Shown: in pieces, positions 1 to 8,065 of the stretch | Position numbering within the stretch: the first letter of the stretch is position 1 | Layout of the letters: each line of letters begins with the position of its first letter | Source: Candidatus Pedobacter colombiensis | GTDB taxonomy: Bacteria > Bacteroidota > Bacteroidia > Sphingobacteriales > Sphingobacteriaceae | Length of the DNA: 64,000 bases | Direction: 5' to 3' | NCBI GenBank assembly: GCA_029202485.1 | Contig: CP119313.1 | Coordinates: 3,224,001 to 3,288,000 of the forward strand | Notes under the pieces: model-generated | Told to the model about the DNA's origin: nothing | The model's input: only the letters and a program-made list of their open reading frames with translations | Database searches by the model: none | Translations under genes and position numbers: made by a program

Positions 1-117
1 GTATATATAACCATCGACAATACCAGGATACTCCATACAAGTTTCTTGTTTCTTTTCATAATCTATTTCCAGTCCTTGTTTATGCCTGCTTATTTTAGCG
101 ATAGCATATATGGTCAT
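1..117 (-). CDS. Partial hypothetical protein, N-terminus only
   Basis: An open frame starts at an ATG at 117 and runs off the left edge without a stop, giving 39 residues that begin MTIYAIAKISRHKQ and include a charged EIDYEKKQE stretch. It lies downstream of the terminator at 149-182, so it would be transcribed separately from the glycan-uptake operon. No family is recognised. The residue composition looks coding, but the fragment is short and the call is tentative. Confidence 0.4.
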   Translation of the reverse strand, partial: MTIYAIAKISRHKQGLEIDYEKKQETCMEYPGIVDGYIY

Positions 118-148
118 TTTCTTTATTGGTAATCAGGATAGAAATTCT

Positions 149-182
149 AAAAAACTATCACGAGCTTTGAGACTCGTGATAG
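149..182 (-). terminator. Rho-independent terminator of the first SusCD operon
   Basis: A perfect 10-bp inverted repeat (CTATCACGAG at 155-164 and CTCGTGATAG at 173-182) with an 8-nt loop is followed on the minus strand by six T residues. It sits 14 nt after the stop codon of the BACON/LRR lipoprotein gene and closes the operon that starts with susC at 7868. Confidence 0.85.
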
Positions 183-195
183 CCTTAATTTTTAA

Positions 196-1755
196 TTAAT
201 TACAATTGGTAAATCCATACCCTGTTTGCTGAGGGCAAATATTTGCAAGGTTAAAAGTTGACCATTTTAGATGCGATTTCAAATCGGCAGGTATTGCTCC
301 TGTAAACCTGTTGTTTTTAACTTCAAAAGAACCAAGATTTGCCACGGTACCAAACCCAACAGGTAATGAACCACTCAAATTATTGCTATGACTCTGAAAT
401 GTTCTAAGTAGTTTCAAATCAGTTACCTGTGCAGGCATCTCACCATCCAGCTTATTGTTACTAAAAACCAATGTATTAAGATTACTTAAATTAGATATCC
501 AGGTTGGAAAAGCTCCAGTTAGACCTGTGGTATTTAAATTTAATACGGCTAATTGCTTCAATTGTGAAATACTTGTTGGTACAGGGCCATTAAAAAAGCC
601 TGGGTTTACCTGTAAACTGATCTCTGTTAAGTTGGTAAGATTTGCGATTGAAGCAGGTAAACCACCGGTGAGTAAGTTATTGTTCAGCACCAGATTTTTC
701 AGTTCCGTAAGTTGCCCAAGCTTGTCTGGCAGTGTTCCTACAAGATTGTTAGTTCCTAAATTTAAACCCGTAACTCTACTTTCGCCATTTACAGTTGCAA
801 TTGTAATGCCTTTCCATGCAGAAGAGACTGTAGTATTGAGGTTCCAGGTTGTTGTCCATGCAGCTCCACCGGCACTATTGTATAAAGCGACAAGTGCCTG
901 CTGATCCAATTCAAGTCCGGTATATCCGGCCTGGGTCACTATAATCTTAGCTACTTTTGCACCTGATGATATTGAAATTTCTGCCGTACGTGGCCTTCCT
1001 GTATTTGGATCTGCAGTTATGATGACATTGGTTCCACTCTGAACTGCTTTACACCAGGCGGCGTTACTTGTGGCTGTCCATGCCCCGGTGGCCACCACTC
1101 TCGTCTGGTCTGATCCGCCTGCTACAGGGAATGAAAATCCATCTTTATCCACACCAAAGGATGCTGCATCCTGATTTACGGTAAAAGTTTGTACAAGTGT
1201 ATAAGGATCTTTTTTAATGGTTACAATAGCTTGCCTCTTTGTTAACTGGAAGCTTTGACGGACTTTTACCACTAATTTACCATTTTCTTTGGTGGCTGCA
1301 CACCAATCGGCATTACTGGAAGGAGCCCAATCCAGATTACTATTTACTTTTACCGAATCCGTTCTTCCCATCTCATCATACTGAGCTTCCTTTTGATCTA
1401 TAGTTAGATAAGGTGGCCCTCCATCCTGAACGACGTAGACAATTTTAGCATATAATCCAACACTGGCGCTGACCACAATTTTTGCAGTCCGTTTATCTAA
1501 TGCTTTATTTTCATCAACAGCTAATTTTACACTATCTCCCACTTTTGTAGGTTTACACCAGGCTGCATCACTAAATAATTTGAGCTCAACAGTAGAGCTT
1601 ACCGGAAAACTCAGGGAACTTGGCTTACTTGTAGCCGCGAGTTGATCTGCCCCAACGATAGATACTGGTTCTTCCGGCTTAATATTGTCTTTTTTCTTAC
1701 AGCAAAACAAAATTGTAAGCAGCGCTGCAAAAATGAATATTTTCTTCTTCATCAT
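196..1755 (-). CDS. BACON-domain and leucine-rich-repeat lipoprotein
   Basis: The N-terminus has a lysine-rich start, a hydrophobic stretch and a CC lipobox followed by KKKDN, typical of a Bacteroidota lipoprotein. Residues about 40-280 form three repeats with the motif W(A/T)..S(N/D).(A/D)WC, each ending in a V.Q(D/A)(G/A) strand. These are BACON-like modules, which are often found on surface glycan-binding or glycan-degrading proteins. From about 285 come plant-type LRRs (L..L...NN.L.G.LP..I..L.NL). It is the last gene of the susC-susD-GH99-like operon, 8 nt after the upstream stop. Carbohydrate or surface-protein binding is inferred from context, and no catalytic motif is visible. Confidence 0.8.
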   Translation of the reverse strand: MMKKKIFIFAALLTILFCCKKKDNIKPEEPVSIVGADQLAATSKPSSLSFPVSSTVELKLFSDAAWCKPTKVGDSVKLAVDENKALDKRTAKIVVSASVGLYAKIVYVVQDGGPPYLTIDQKEAQYDEMGRTDSVKVNSNLDWAPSSNADWCAATKENGKLVVKVRQSFQLTKRQAIVTIKKDPYTLVQTFTVNQDAASFGVDKDGFSFPVAGGSDQTRVVATGAWTATSNAAWCKAVQSGTNVIITADPNTGRPRTAEISISSGAKVAKIIVTQAGYTGLELDQQALVALYNSAGGAAWTTTWNLNTTVSSAWKGITIATVNGESRVTGLNLGTNNLVGTLPDKLGQLTELKNLVLNNNLLTGGLPASIANLTNLTEISLQVNPGFFNGPVPTSISQLKQLAVLNLNTTGLTGAFPTWISNLSNLNTLVFSNNKLDGEMPAQVTDLKLLRTFQSHSNNLSGSLPVGFGTVANLGSFEVKNNRFTGAIPADLKSHLKWSTFNLANICPQQTGYGFTNCN

Positions 1756-1763
1756 CTTGAGTT

Positions 1764-2894
1764 TTAATTCTGATTAAGTTTAAATTCCTGACGGGTGATA
1801 TCCAGATAAAGATTCCCATAGCTCTGAGCAGGTTCGATTTGTGTGTCTTTCCTGAATTCATTAAAAGAGTCGATAAATATCAAACCACTCTTTGAAGCAT
1901 TCATTTTCGCTACGCTGCAAAATTTCCTAAAGAAACTTTCGGATCTTTTCAGTGGTAAATTTTTACTGGTTGCATTTTCGTAAGTATAAATTCTTCCAGG
2001 TGCAATTGAGGGAATAAATTCAATATTCCAGGAGTCTAACATCTGCTTCCAATACTTCCAGTTTTCATTTACCATCTGATGAAACAGATAGACTTTATCT
2101 GGGGAGTCACCTGCATCAATCATATTGGCTTCATACATCGCATCCACGCAATTTTGAAATCTGTAGTAAAATCTTTGCGGCGGAGACCACTTGTCTTGCA
2201 TTCCAACGATAAAAAGTTCAAAACCCAATGCAGAAAGTCGTTTTCTAATCTCTGCATAAACTGCAGGGGAGTTAATGGCATTCAGATTTTGTGCAGAATT
2301 TATGACCAGGATACACTTACCTCCTGTTTTCATATAATTACTTTTTCCAAAAAAGGTTGCCAAACGCTTAAAATCATTATAAAAGCCATCAATTGTAGCT
2401 TGGGGCCTGGTTTCCAGAGCCACTGTGTTACTTACACCGAATTTGGAAATATCCAAAGTGTAGGAAACTGCAAACTTCATATTTGCAGAAGCCGGGACAT
2501 CCAGGAATGATTTGATCAACAAAGAATCCGCATTATATCCGCTGTTATCAAAGGTTACAGATCTTACAGAGAAAATGAAATAATCTATTTTTGCCTTAAG
2601 CGCAAAATCGATATGCTGAGGCATAATAGCGGGATCGGACGGACTTGCAGGCACTGGAACACCATTGGTAAAATTGTATTTTCCAACTACCGGTACATCT
2701 ACAATAGAGGTATTAAATGCACCCGTATTCAAGTAAAAGGCACCTACAGGGAAATCTCTGGTAGCAGGAACATTTTGAATTTCATAGCTAAGCAGCGTAT
2801 CATCAACAGAAGGCCCCTTGTCTTTTTTGCAGGAGCATAAAAATGTAGATGCAAGCAAAGCCAGAAAGCAACTTTTTATATATATAGATCTCAT
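1764..2894 (-). CDS. GH99/WbsX-like lipoprotein, putative glycoside hydrolase
   Basis: A signal peptide ends in LCSCKKD, so the protein is probably lipid-anchored. The body resembles the GH99-like/WbsX family: an early VGAFYLN strand, QHIDFALKAKIDYFIFSV (moving through the barrel), and the C-terminal signature FIDSFNEFRKDTQIEP followed by YG and YL. That order recalls the family pattern NEW.E...LEP...G..YL. It lies 13 nt after susD, which fits endo-acting cleavage of the glycan imported by the SusCD pair. The catalytic residues were not assigned. A related TIM-barrel lipoprotein without activity is the alternative. Confidence 0.65.
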   Translation of the reverse strand: MRSIYIKSCFLALLASTFLCSCKKDKGPSVDDTLLSYEIQNVPATRDFPVGAFYLNTGAFNTSIVDVPVVGKYNFTNGVPVPASPSDPAIMPQHIDFALKAKIDYFIFSVRSVTFDNSGYNADSLLIKSFLDVPASANMKFAVSYTLDISKFGVSNTVALETRPQATIDGFYNDFKRLATFFGKSNYMKTGGKCILVINSAQNLNAINSPAVYAEIRKRLSALGFELFIVGMQDKWSPPQRFYYRFQNCVDAMYEANMIDAGDSPDKVYLFHQMVNENWKYWKQMLDSWNIEFIPSIAPGRIYTYENATSKNLPLKRSESFFRKFCSVAKMNASKSGLIFIDSFNEFRKDTQIEPAQSYGNLYLDITRQEFKLNQN

Positions 2895-2907
2895 GATTAT
2901 AACTTAA

Positions 2908-4638
2908 TTATGGTTTTTTAAATTTATTAACTAGCACATAGGATACACCCGCGGCTGTCAGGTCCTGAATGGTTGTACCATACCATTTCTGAAGGTACCT
3001 GGCATCGTAGAATGCTGTTACCGTATTCCAGTCTTTACGTACGATTGGAACAGAAAAGTTTAATTGCATAGTAGGTAAATCCAGTCCACCGAATTTGCTT
3101 ATTGCTGCTTTATAGGCTATAGAATTATATGTTCTAACCACATTAGGGAATTCCCATCGGTCCGGAATATCAGTAACTGTAGAATTTAAGTTTGGATTAC
3201 CCGCATTGGTGAGTGGTGGCAGATTCAATGACTGTGTTCTACGCTGTAAACACCAGGCCTCAAAGGCTCCATCCGGGTAATAATTTATCCATCTCTGGAT
3301 CCAGATTTTGCTCAGGTCATTTAGGGGAATATTGGTATTTACAATCCCAGTATAATAATTAAATCCTTTGCCCTGGGTCCCCCACTTGATTCCGCCCTGA
3401 CTTAAATATGATGGAGCAGAATTAGAAATCCCCCAGGTCGAAAAATTCTCATTAATCCCATCTTCATAATATTGTTGAGCAGTTTTGACACCTCCATAAT
3501 TTAGATATCTGGCTTCAGCTTTCATGAAGCACACTTCTGCATAATCCATAATATTAAAAGGATGATTGGAAGTTATGATAGCGGCTTTAGGTTTGCTGAA
3601 ATTTCTAAATACCGAACCACTTATCGGACTCTGACCTATAAGTCCCCAGGTTGGCAAAACTGCGGGTGATTTAGGGCTGCCCAGGTAAGGGATTTTATAA
3701 GATACAACTCTTAAAGTATCATCCAGGTTGCTTGTTAAAGTGTCGATAATTGCATAGCGGTCTGCAACCGGAACAGATTCAAAATAAGCGCCCATCCTCG
3801 GATCAGAATAAGATCTGAAATTGGTGAACAGGTAATCATTCATTTTAGGATAGTCGCCATCGTTAATTGTGTTTTTAACCAATCGAATGTAATAAGGTGC
3901 TTCATTACCCTCTCCCGTTCCGTATGCGATTTTCACATTATCAACTGATGATGCCAGCAAAGTACTTTCATTGCTCATCAACTCTTTGATTGCCGCTTGT
4001 GCCAGATCAGGTTGATTTCTCAAACACCTTAAGGCGATTCTTAACCGCAGAGAATTGGCAAATTTTTTCCATTTCAACAAGTCACCATTAAATACAACGT
4101 CCGGACTATACTTATCTCCGGCAAGATTCAAATTATCCGAAGCTTTTTTAAGCCTGTCCAGCAAACTCGCGTAAATAGTATTCTCGTCATCAAAATCGAT
4201 TACAGGAGTACCTGTTGTTAATGCCTTGCTGTATGGTACCGGACCATAAGTTCCAACTAAATAAGAATATGCATAACATTCCCATATCTCTGCAATTTGT
4301 ATTCTATTCGTAAACTGCGGATTATCTGCATAAAGTTTTTTGAGCTGATTGATATTGCCCAATATGTTAATATACATTTGTTGCCAGTTGGTATCGTCGC
4401 CGGTACCATACCTTGCCGTACCTCCGTCAATAGCGAAAAAATTTGAATAGGTCCAGAAAAACAGATAATTATTTCTTTCCATCTGATCTGCTGTTGCTTT
4501 TACCACTCCCGTGAAAATTGCCTCCGCATCGGGAGCATTAAATTGACTCGGGTTTTTATTTATTTCTTCAAAATTCTTGGTACAGGATTGTAGCAAACCA
4601 ATTGCAGCAATCGCTATATATATGATGTATTTCTTCAT
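2908..4638 (-). CDS. SusD/RagB-like outer-membrane lipoprotein (SusD-like_2 type)
   Basis: The signal peptide ends in LLQSC followed by TKNFEEINKNP, the usual start of SusD-like_2 proteins, so Cys is probably acylated and the protein sits on the outer membrane. At 576 residues it has normal family length. It contains the TPR-like helical motifs (YAYSYLVGTYGPVPYS, MDYAEVCFMKAEARYLNYG) and the C-terminal region typical of glycan-capturing SusD partners. It begins 5 nt after susC and works with that TonB-dependent channel as the lid and ligand receptor. The substrate cannot be told from sequence. Confidence 0.93.
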   Translation of the reverse strand: MKKYIIYIAIAAIGLLQSCTKNFEEINKNPSQFNAPDAEAIFTGVVKATADQMERNNYLFFWTYSNFFAIDGGTARYGTGDDTNWQQMYINILGNINQLKKLYADNPQFTNRIQIAEIWECYAYSYLVGTYGPVPYSKALTTGTPVIDFDDENTIYASLLDRLKKASDNLNLAGDKYSPDVVFNGDLLKWKKFANSLRLRIALRCLRNQPDLAQAAIKELMSNESTLLASSVDNVKIAYGTGEGNEAPYYIRLVKNTINDGDYPKMNDYLFTNFRSYSDPRMGAYFESVPVADRYAIIDTLTSNLDDTLRVVSYKIPYLGSPKSPAVLPTWGLIGQSPISGSVFRNFSKPKAAIITSNHPFNIMDYAEVCFMKAEARYLNYGGVKTAQQYYEDGINENFSTWGISNSAPSYLSQGGIKWGTQGKGFNYYTGIVNTNIPLNDLSKIWIQRWINYYPDGAFEAWCLQRRTQSLNLPPLTNAGNPNLNSTVTDIPDRWEFPNVVRTYNSIAYKAAISKFGGLDLPTMQLNFSVPIVRKDWNTVTAFYDARYLQKWYGTTIQDLTAAGVSYVLVNKFKKP

Positions 4639-4643
4639 AATTA

Positions 4644-7600
4644 TTAAAATGTAAATTTAAAATCAACCCCATAGGTAGCATAAGGAAGCGAACCGCCTTG
4701 CTCAATTCCCTGAGCATTTCCCGAAGAATTTGCTGATTCGGGGTCTATACCATTAGGTGTATGTTTAAGAATTGTCCACAGATTTCTTCCAACCAATGCG
4801 ATTCTGGCAGTTTGGAATGGGGTCTTGCTAAAAATTTTGGATGGAAAATTATAACCCAAAATAAATTGGTTAAGCTTAATATAGGATGCATCGAAGATAT
4901 TGACATGCATATTGTAATCCATATATTGCCAGTAAGCTTGTGGTGAGACATTATAATCTGCTTTTTCTCCCGGTACCATACGGCCATTCGCATCAAGTAT
5001 TGGTTTGCCCGAAGCATCCAACTTTGGATAATAACCATCAAACTTCATCCCTTTTGAGCGGTTGGCATCTGGATAAGGTAAACCATAAAGCTGGGTTACA
5101 CCTTTCTGTTCTGTCCCACTCTCGCCCAGAATAATAGTGCTAAACAAAAACTCTTCTCTTCCTTGTAAACTTGCAATGGTATTTCCAGCAACGTTTGCTT
5201 TATGGTTACCCACAGAATAAATATCTCCCCCCATTTTAATTGAAAAATTGAAATTCAGGTCGAAATTTTTGTATCTGAATGTCGAACCAAATGAGCCGAG
5301 CCATTTAGGTAGAAAATTACCCAGATATACATTCTGATCATAATAAGGCTGACCGCTATCGCTTTTAATAATCACCTCACCTGTACTTGCCCGATATTGA
5401 TCATTTCCTCTGATTGATCCGATAGGCATTCCCACGTCGGCATTTACAGACATTTGCCACCATCCTCCAAGTTGAAACCGATCAATCCCCGGTGTCAGAG
5501 ATACGACCTTATTTTTATTCATTGACCAATTGGCATTTACGTTCCAGCTAAAATCTCTCGTTTTAACAGCGGTTGCACCTAAAGTAAATTCAAGACCTTT
5601 ATTTTGAATTTCACCGGCATTCAGGACTGCTCTGCTAAAACCACTTTCTACCGGAACAGCTGCTTCGAAGATCTGATTAACAGATGAAGATTTGTACGCA
5701 GTAGCATCCAAAGCTATACGTCCTTTCAAAAACTTGAGCTCCAGTCCAACTTCAGCAGAAGTAGTTTGCTCTGGCTTTAAGTTTGGATTTTTCAATTTAG
5801 TATCCATGGCAACCCACGAATTGCCTAAGAAATTACCTCCATAATTAAAAGCCGAGATCAGGTTATTTGCACTTGTTGCATTACCAACCCTGGCAATGGA
5901 AGCCCTTACCTTACCAAAGCTGATGATGTCCTTTGGAAGTTTAAAATAATCACCAAACAAGAAGCTTCCACTTACGGATGGGTAAAAGAAAGATCTGTTG
6001 GCTTTAGGTAAGGTAGAAGACCAGTCATTTCTACCCGTTACATCAACAAATAAATAGTCATTATAGCCAAAAGTTGCTGTACCAAATACAGAGTTAACTG
6101 CTGTCCGATCCAATTGCTCGGAAGCAAGGGGAGTTACAGAGGTATTACTGATGCTAATCATTTTATGAACGGCAAGCGCAGTTGTTCTGGCATCAGTTCT
6201 GTAATTATTACTGGTTCTCAGGTTACCGCCCAAATTTGCGGAAATTGAAAACTTAGAAAGCTTTTTATTATACATCAACAAACCTTCCTTGTTCCAGTTC
6301 GAATTATTTTGCGTGAATTCGGAATAAGATCCTGTTTTAGAAATAGCTCCTCCTTTTTCAACATAGGTAAAGCCTGTTCCAAATAACATATCCGTAGCAA
6401 CTTTTGCTCTGAATTTTAAATCTTTATTAATGTCTAAGATTGCGGTTATCCCACCTATCAGTCTATTTCTTCTATCCCCATTAGAATTCTCATTAATGGA
6501 CCAGTACTGATTCTCAAAACCACCTTTGTTCGTATAATTAAAGGAATTTCCATTCGCATCTTCCCAAGGCGTTAAATCTGAAGGGCTCAAACTTCTAATC
6601 ATGAAGATATAAGCATTCATTGGACTGTTGTTGTCCATATTTCTATAAGTCCTGTTTTTTACATCTTCATTGGCATATTGCAAACTGGTTTCTATTCTTA
6701 AATAAGGTTTAACCACCCTTGAAGCATTTAAAGCAATATTGTGCTTGTTAACGATATTCTGTTTCTCCAACACATCGTGTCCATTCGTAAAAGTATAGGA
6801 AAGTCTGAAGGAAGAAGCATTGTCGGCTTTACTTACTGAGATATTCTGTATGCCTGTAAGCGAAGAGTGGTAAAGATCTTCTACGTTACCCGGTTGAGGA
6901 ATATAAGTACGCACTGCTCCGGAAAAACTGGCATACGGTTGGCCAAGCATAGGCGCTCCCCAGGATCTATCTGTTTTTCCCATCATATAAACCCCTAAAG
7001 TGGGATCAATATTATTTAAGTCCTGCACGAACCTTCCGGCATTACCTTCACCATACACATTTTGATAAGCAGGGAGTTCTGTAATGGTACTGGCCATGAA
7101 ATTAGAATTGACACTTATTCCAAAGTTCTTGCTCACCTTTCCTTTTTTTGTGGTAACCAGAATAGCTCCATTCGCTGCCATTGAACCATATAAAGCAGCT
7201 GCGTTAGGTCCTTTTAAAACCTCAAGGCTTTCGATGTCGTCCGGATTTAGCACACTAGCACCACTACCGTAATCCAGATTACCGTTCTGACCTGAAGAAT
7301 TATCGATAGGAATACCATCAACGACCCATAAGGGTTCATTATTCCCTGTTAAGGAGCTGGGACCTCTTAGCACTACCCTTGTACTTCCAGTAGGCTGTCC
7401 ACTCGTTACGATTTGTAAGCCGGCGACCTTTCCACTTAACATGTTAATGATATTTGGATCACGAGCTTCAGTTAGCTCATCTACATCAACACCTTGTCTG
7501 GAATAACCCAATGATTTAGCATCACGTTTGATACCTAACGCCGTTACAACAACTTCGTTAAGTGACGCTGGATTTGGCTTTAATCTGATGGTAAGATTAT

Positions 7601-7868
7601 TCTTTCCTCCAACCTCAATGACCTGAAGCATATATCCTATATAGCTTACCTCTAAAATAGCATTTGTTAAATTCGGAACTCCAATACCAAATTCTCCGTT
7701 ATTATTTGTTATCGTTCGAACTTTTGAGTCCTTTAGTGCCACCGTTGCACCGGGTAGTCCCTTGCCCAATTCATCCAGAACCTTTCCTTTAACAATGGAC
7801 TGCGCGTAACTACTGAGCGTCACGCAACATGCCATTAATAGCATGAGTAGTTTTGATTTCATAATCAT
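4644..7868 (-). CDS. SusC/RagA-family TonB-dependent outer-membrane channel
   Basis: The protein has a signal peptide (ending SSYAQS), then a carboxypeptidase-regulatory-like domain at about 25-105 (KGKVLDELGKGLPGATVAL), a TonB-box-like EVVVTALG near 105-112 and a plug domain with the SusC motif NPDDIESLEVLKGPNAAALYGS. A 22-strand-type barrel follows, ending in the C-terminal aromatic VDFKFTF expected for BAM recognition. No STN domain is present, so it is not a sigma-regulating transducer. Regulation more likely comes from the upstream propeller/BTAD-like protein. A second start two codons downstream (7862) is equally plausible. It is the first gene of a four-gene operon. Confidence 0.95.
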   Translation of the reverse strand: MIMKSKLLMLLMACCVTLSSYAQSIVKGKVLDELGKGLPGATVALKDSKVRTITNNNGEFGIGVPNLTNAILEVSYIGYMLQVIEVGGKNNLTIRLKPNPASLNEVVVTALGIKRDAKSLGYSRQGVDVDELTEARDPNIINMLSGKVAGLQIVTSGQPTGSTRVVLRGPSSLTGNNEPLWVVDGIPIDNSSGQNGNLDYGSGASVLNPDDIESLEVLKGPNAAALYGSMAANGAILVTTKKGKVSKNFGISVNSNFMASTITELPAYQNVYGEGNAGRFVQDLNNIDPTLGVYMMGKTDRSWGAPMLGQPYASFSGAVRTYIPQPGNVEDLYHSSLTGIQNISVSKADNASSFRLSYTFTNGHDVLEKQNIVNKHNIALNASRVVKPYLRIETSLQYANEDVKNRTYRNMDNNSPMNAYIFMIRSLSPSDLTPWEDANGNSFNYTNKGGFENQYWSINENSNGDRRNRLIGGITAILDINKDLKFRAKVATDMLFGTGFTYVEKGGAISKTGSYSEFTQNNSNWNKEGLLMYNKKLSKFSISANLGGNLRTSNNYRTDARTTALAVHKMISISNTSVTPLASEQLDRTAVNSVFGTATFGYNDYLFVDVTGRNDWSSTLPKANRSFFYPSVSGSFLFGDYFKLPKDIISFGKVRASIARVGNATSANNLISAFNYGGNFLGNSWVAMDTKLKNPNLKPEQTTSAEVGLELKFLKGRIALDATAYKSSSVNQIFEAAVPVESGFSRAVLNAGEIQNKGLEFTLGATAVKTRDFSWNVNANWSMNKNKVVSLTPGIDRFQLGGWWQMSVNADVGMPIGSIRGNDQYRASTGEVIIKSDSGQPYYDQNVYLGNFLPKWLGSFGSTFRYKNFDLNFNFSIKMGGDIYSVGNHKANVAGNTIASLQGREEFLFSTIILGESGTEQKGVTQLYGLPYPDANRSKGMKFDGYYPKLDASGKPILDANGRMVPGEKADYNVSPQAYWQYMDYNMHVNIFDASYIKLNQFILGYNFPSKIFSKTPFQTARIALVGRNLWTILKHTPNGIDPESANSSGNAQGIEQGGSLPYATYGVDFKFTF

Positions 7869-8015
7869 TTATATTTGGTTAAGTTTAGTTAATGCACATC
7901 ATATAGATATGCGTGGTTCATAATTTTGTTATCGACATGAAGTTCGTTTCGGGCATTAACAAAAGCATAATAAATAATTAACAAGCTAAATTATTTGTTC
8001 TTTTTTTAAAAAAAT

Positions 8016-8040
8016 ACCCTTAAGTGGTGTTTAAGGGTAA
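8016..8040 (-). terminator. Hairpin terminator between the regulator gene and susC
   Basis: An inverted repeat (TACCCTTAA at 8016-8024 and TTAAGGGTA at 8032-8040) is followed on the minus strand by a run of about seven T and further A/T. It lies 25 nt after the stop of the membrane regulator and upstream of susC, so susC probably has its own promoter in 7869-8010. Confidence 0.75.
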
Positions 8041-8065
8041 AAAATAATTAACTAATCTTAGCGAA

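Noticed and set aside
455..904. 149-codon plus-strand frame opposite the BACON/LRR gene
   Set aside because: It is an antisense shadow of a well-supported gene, with no signals of its own.
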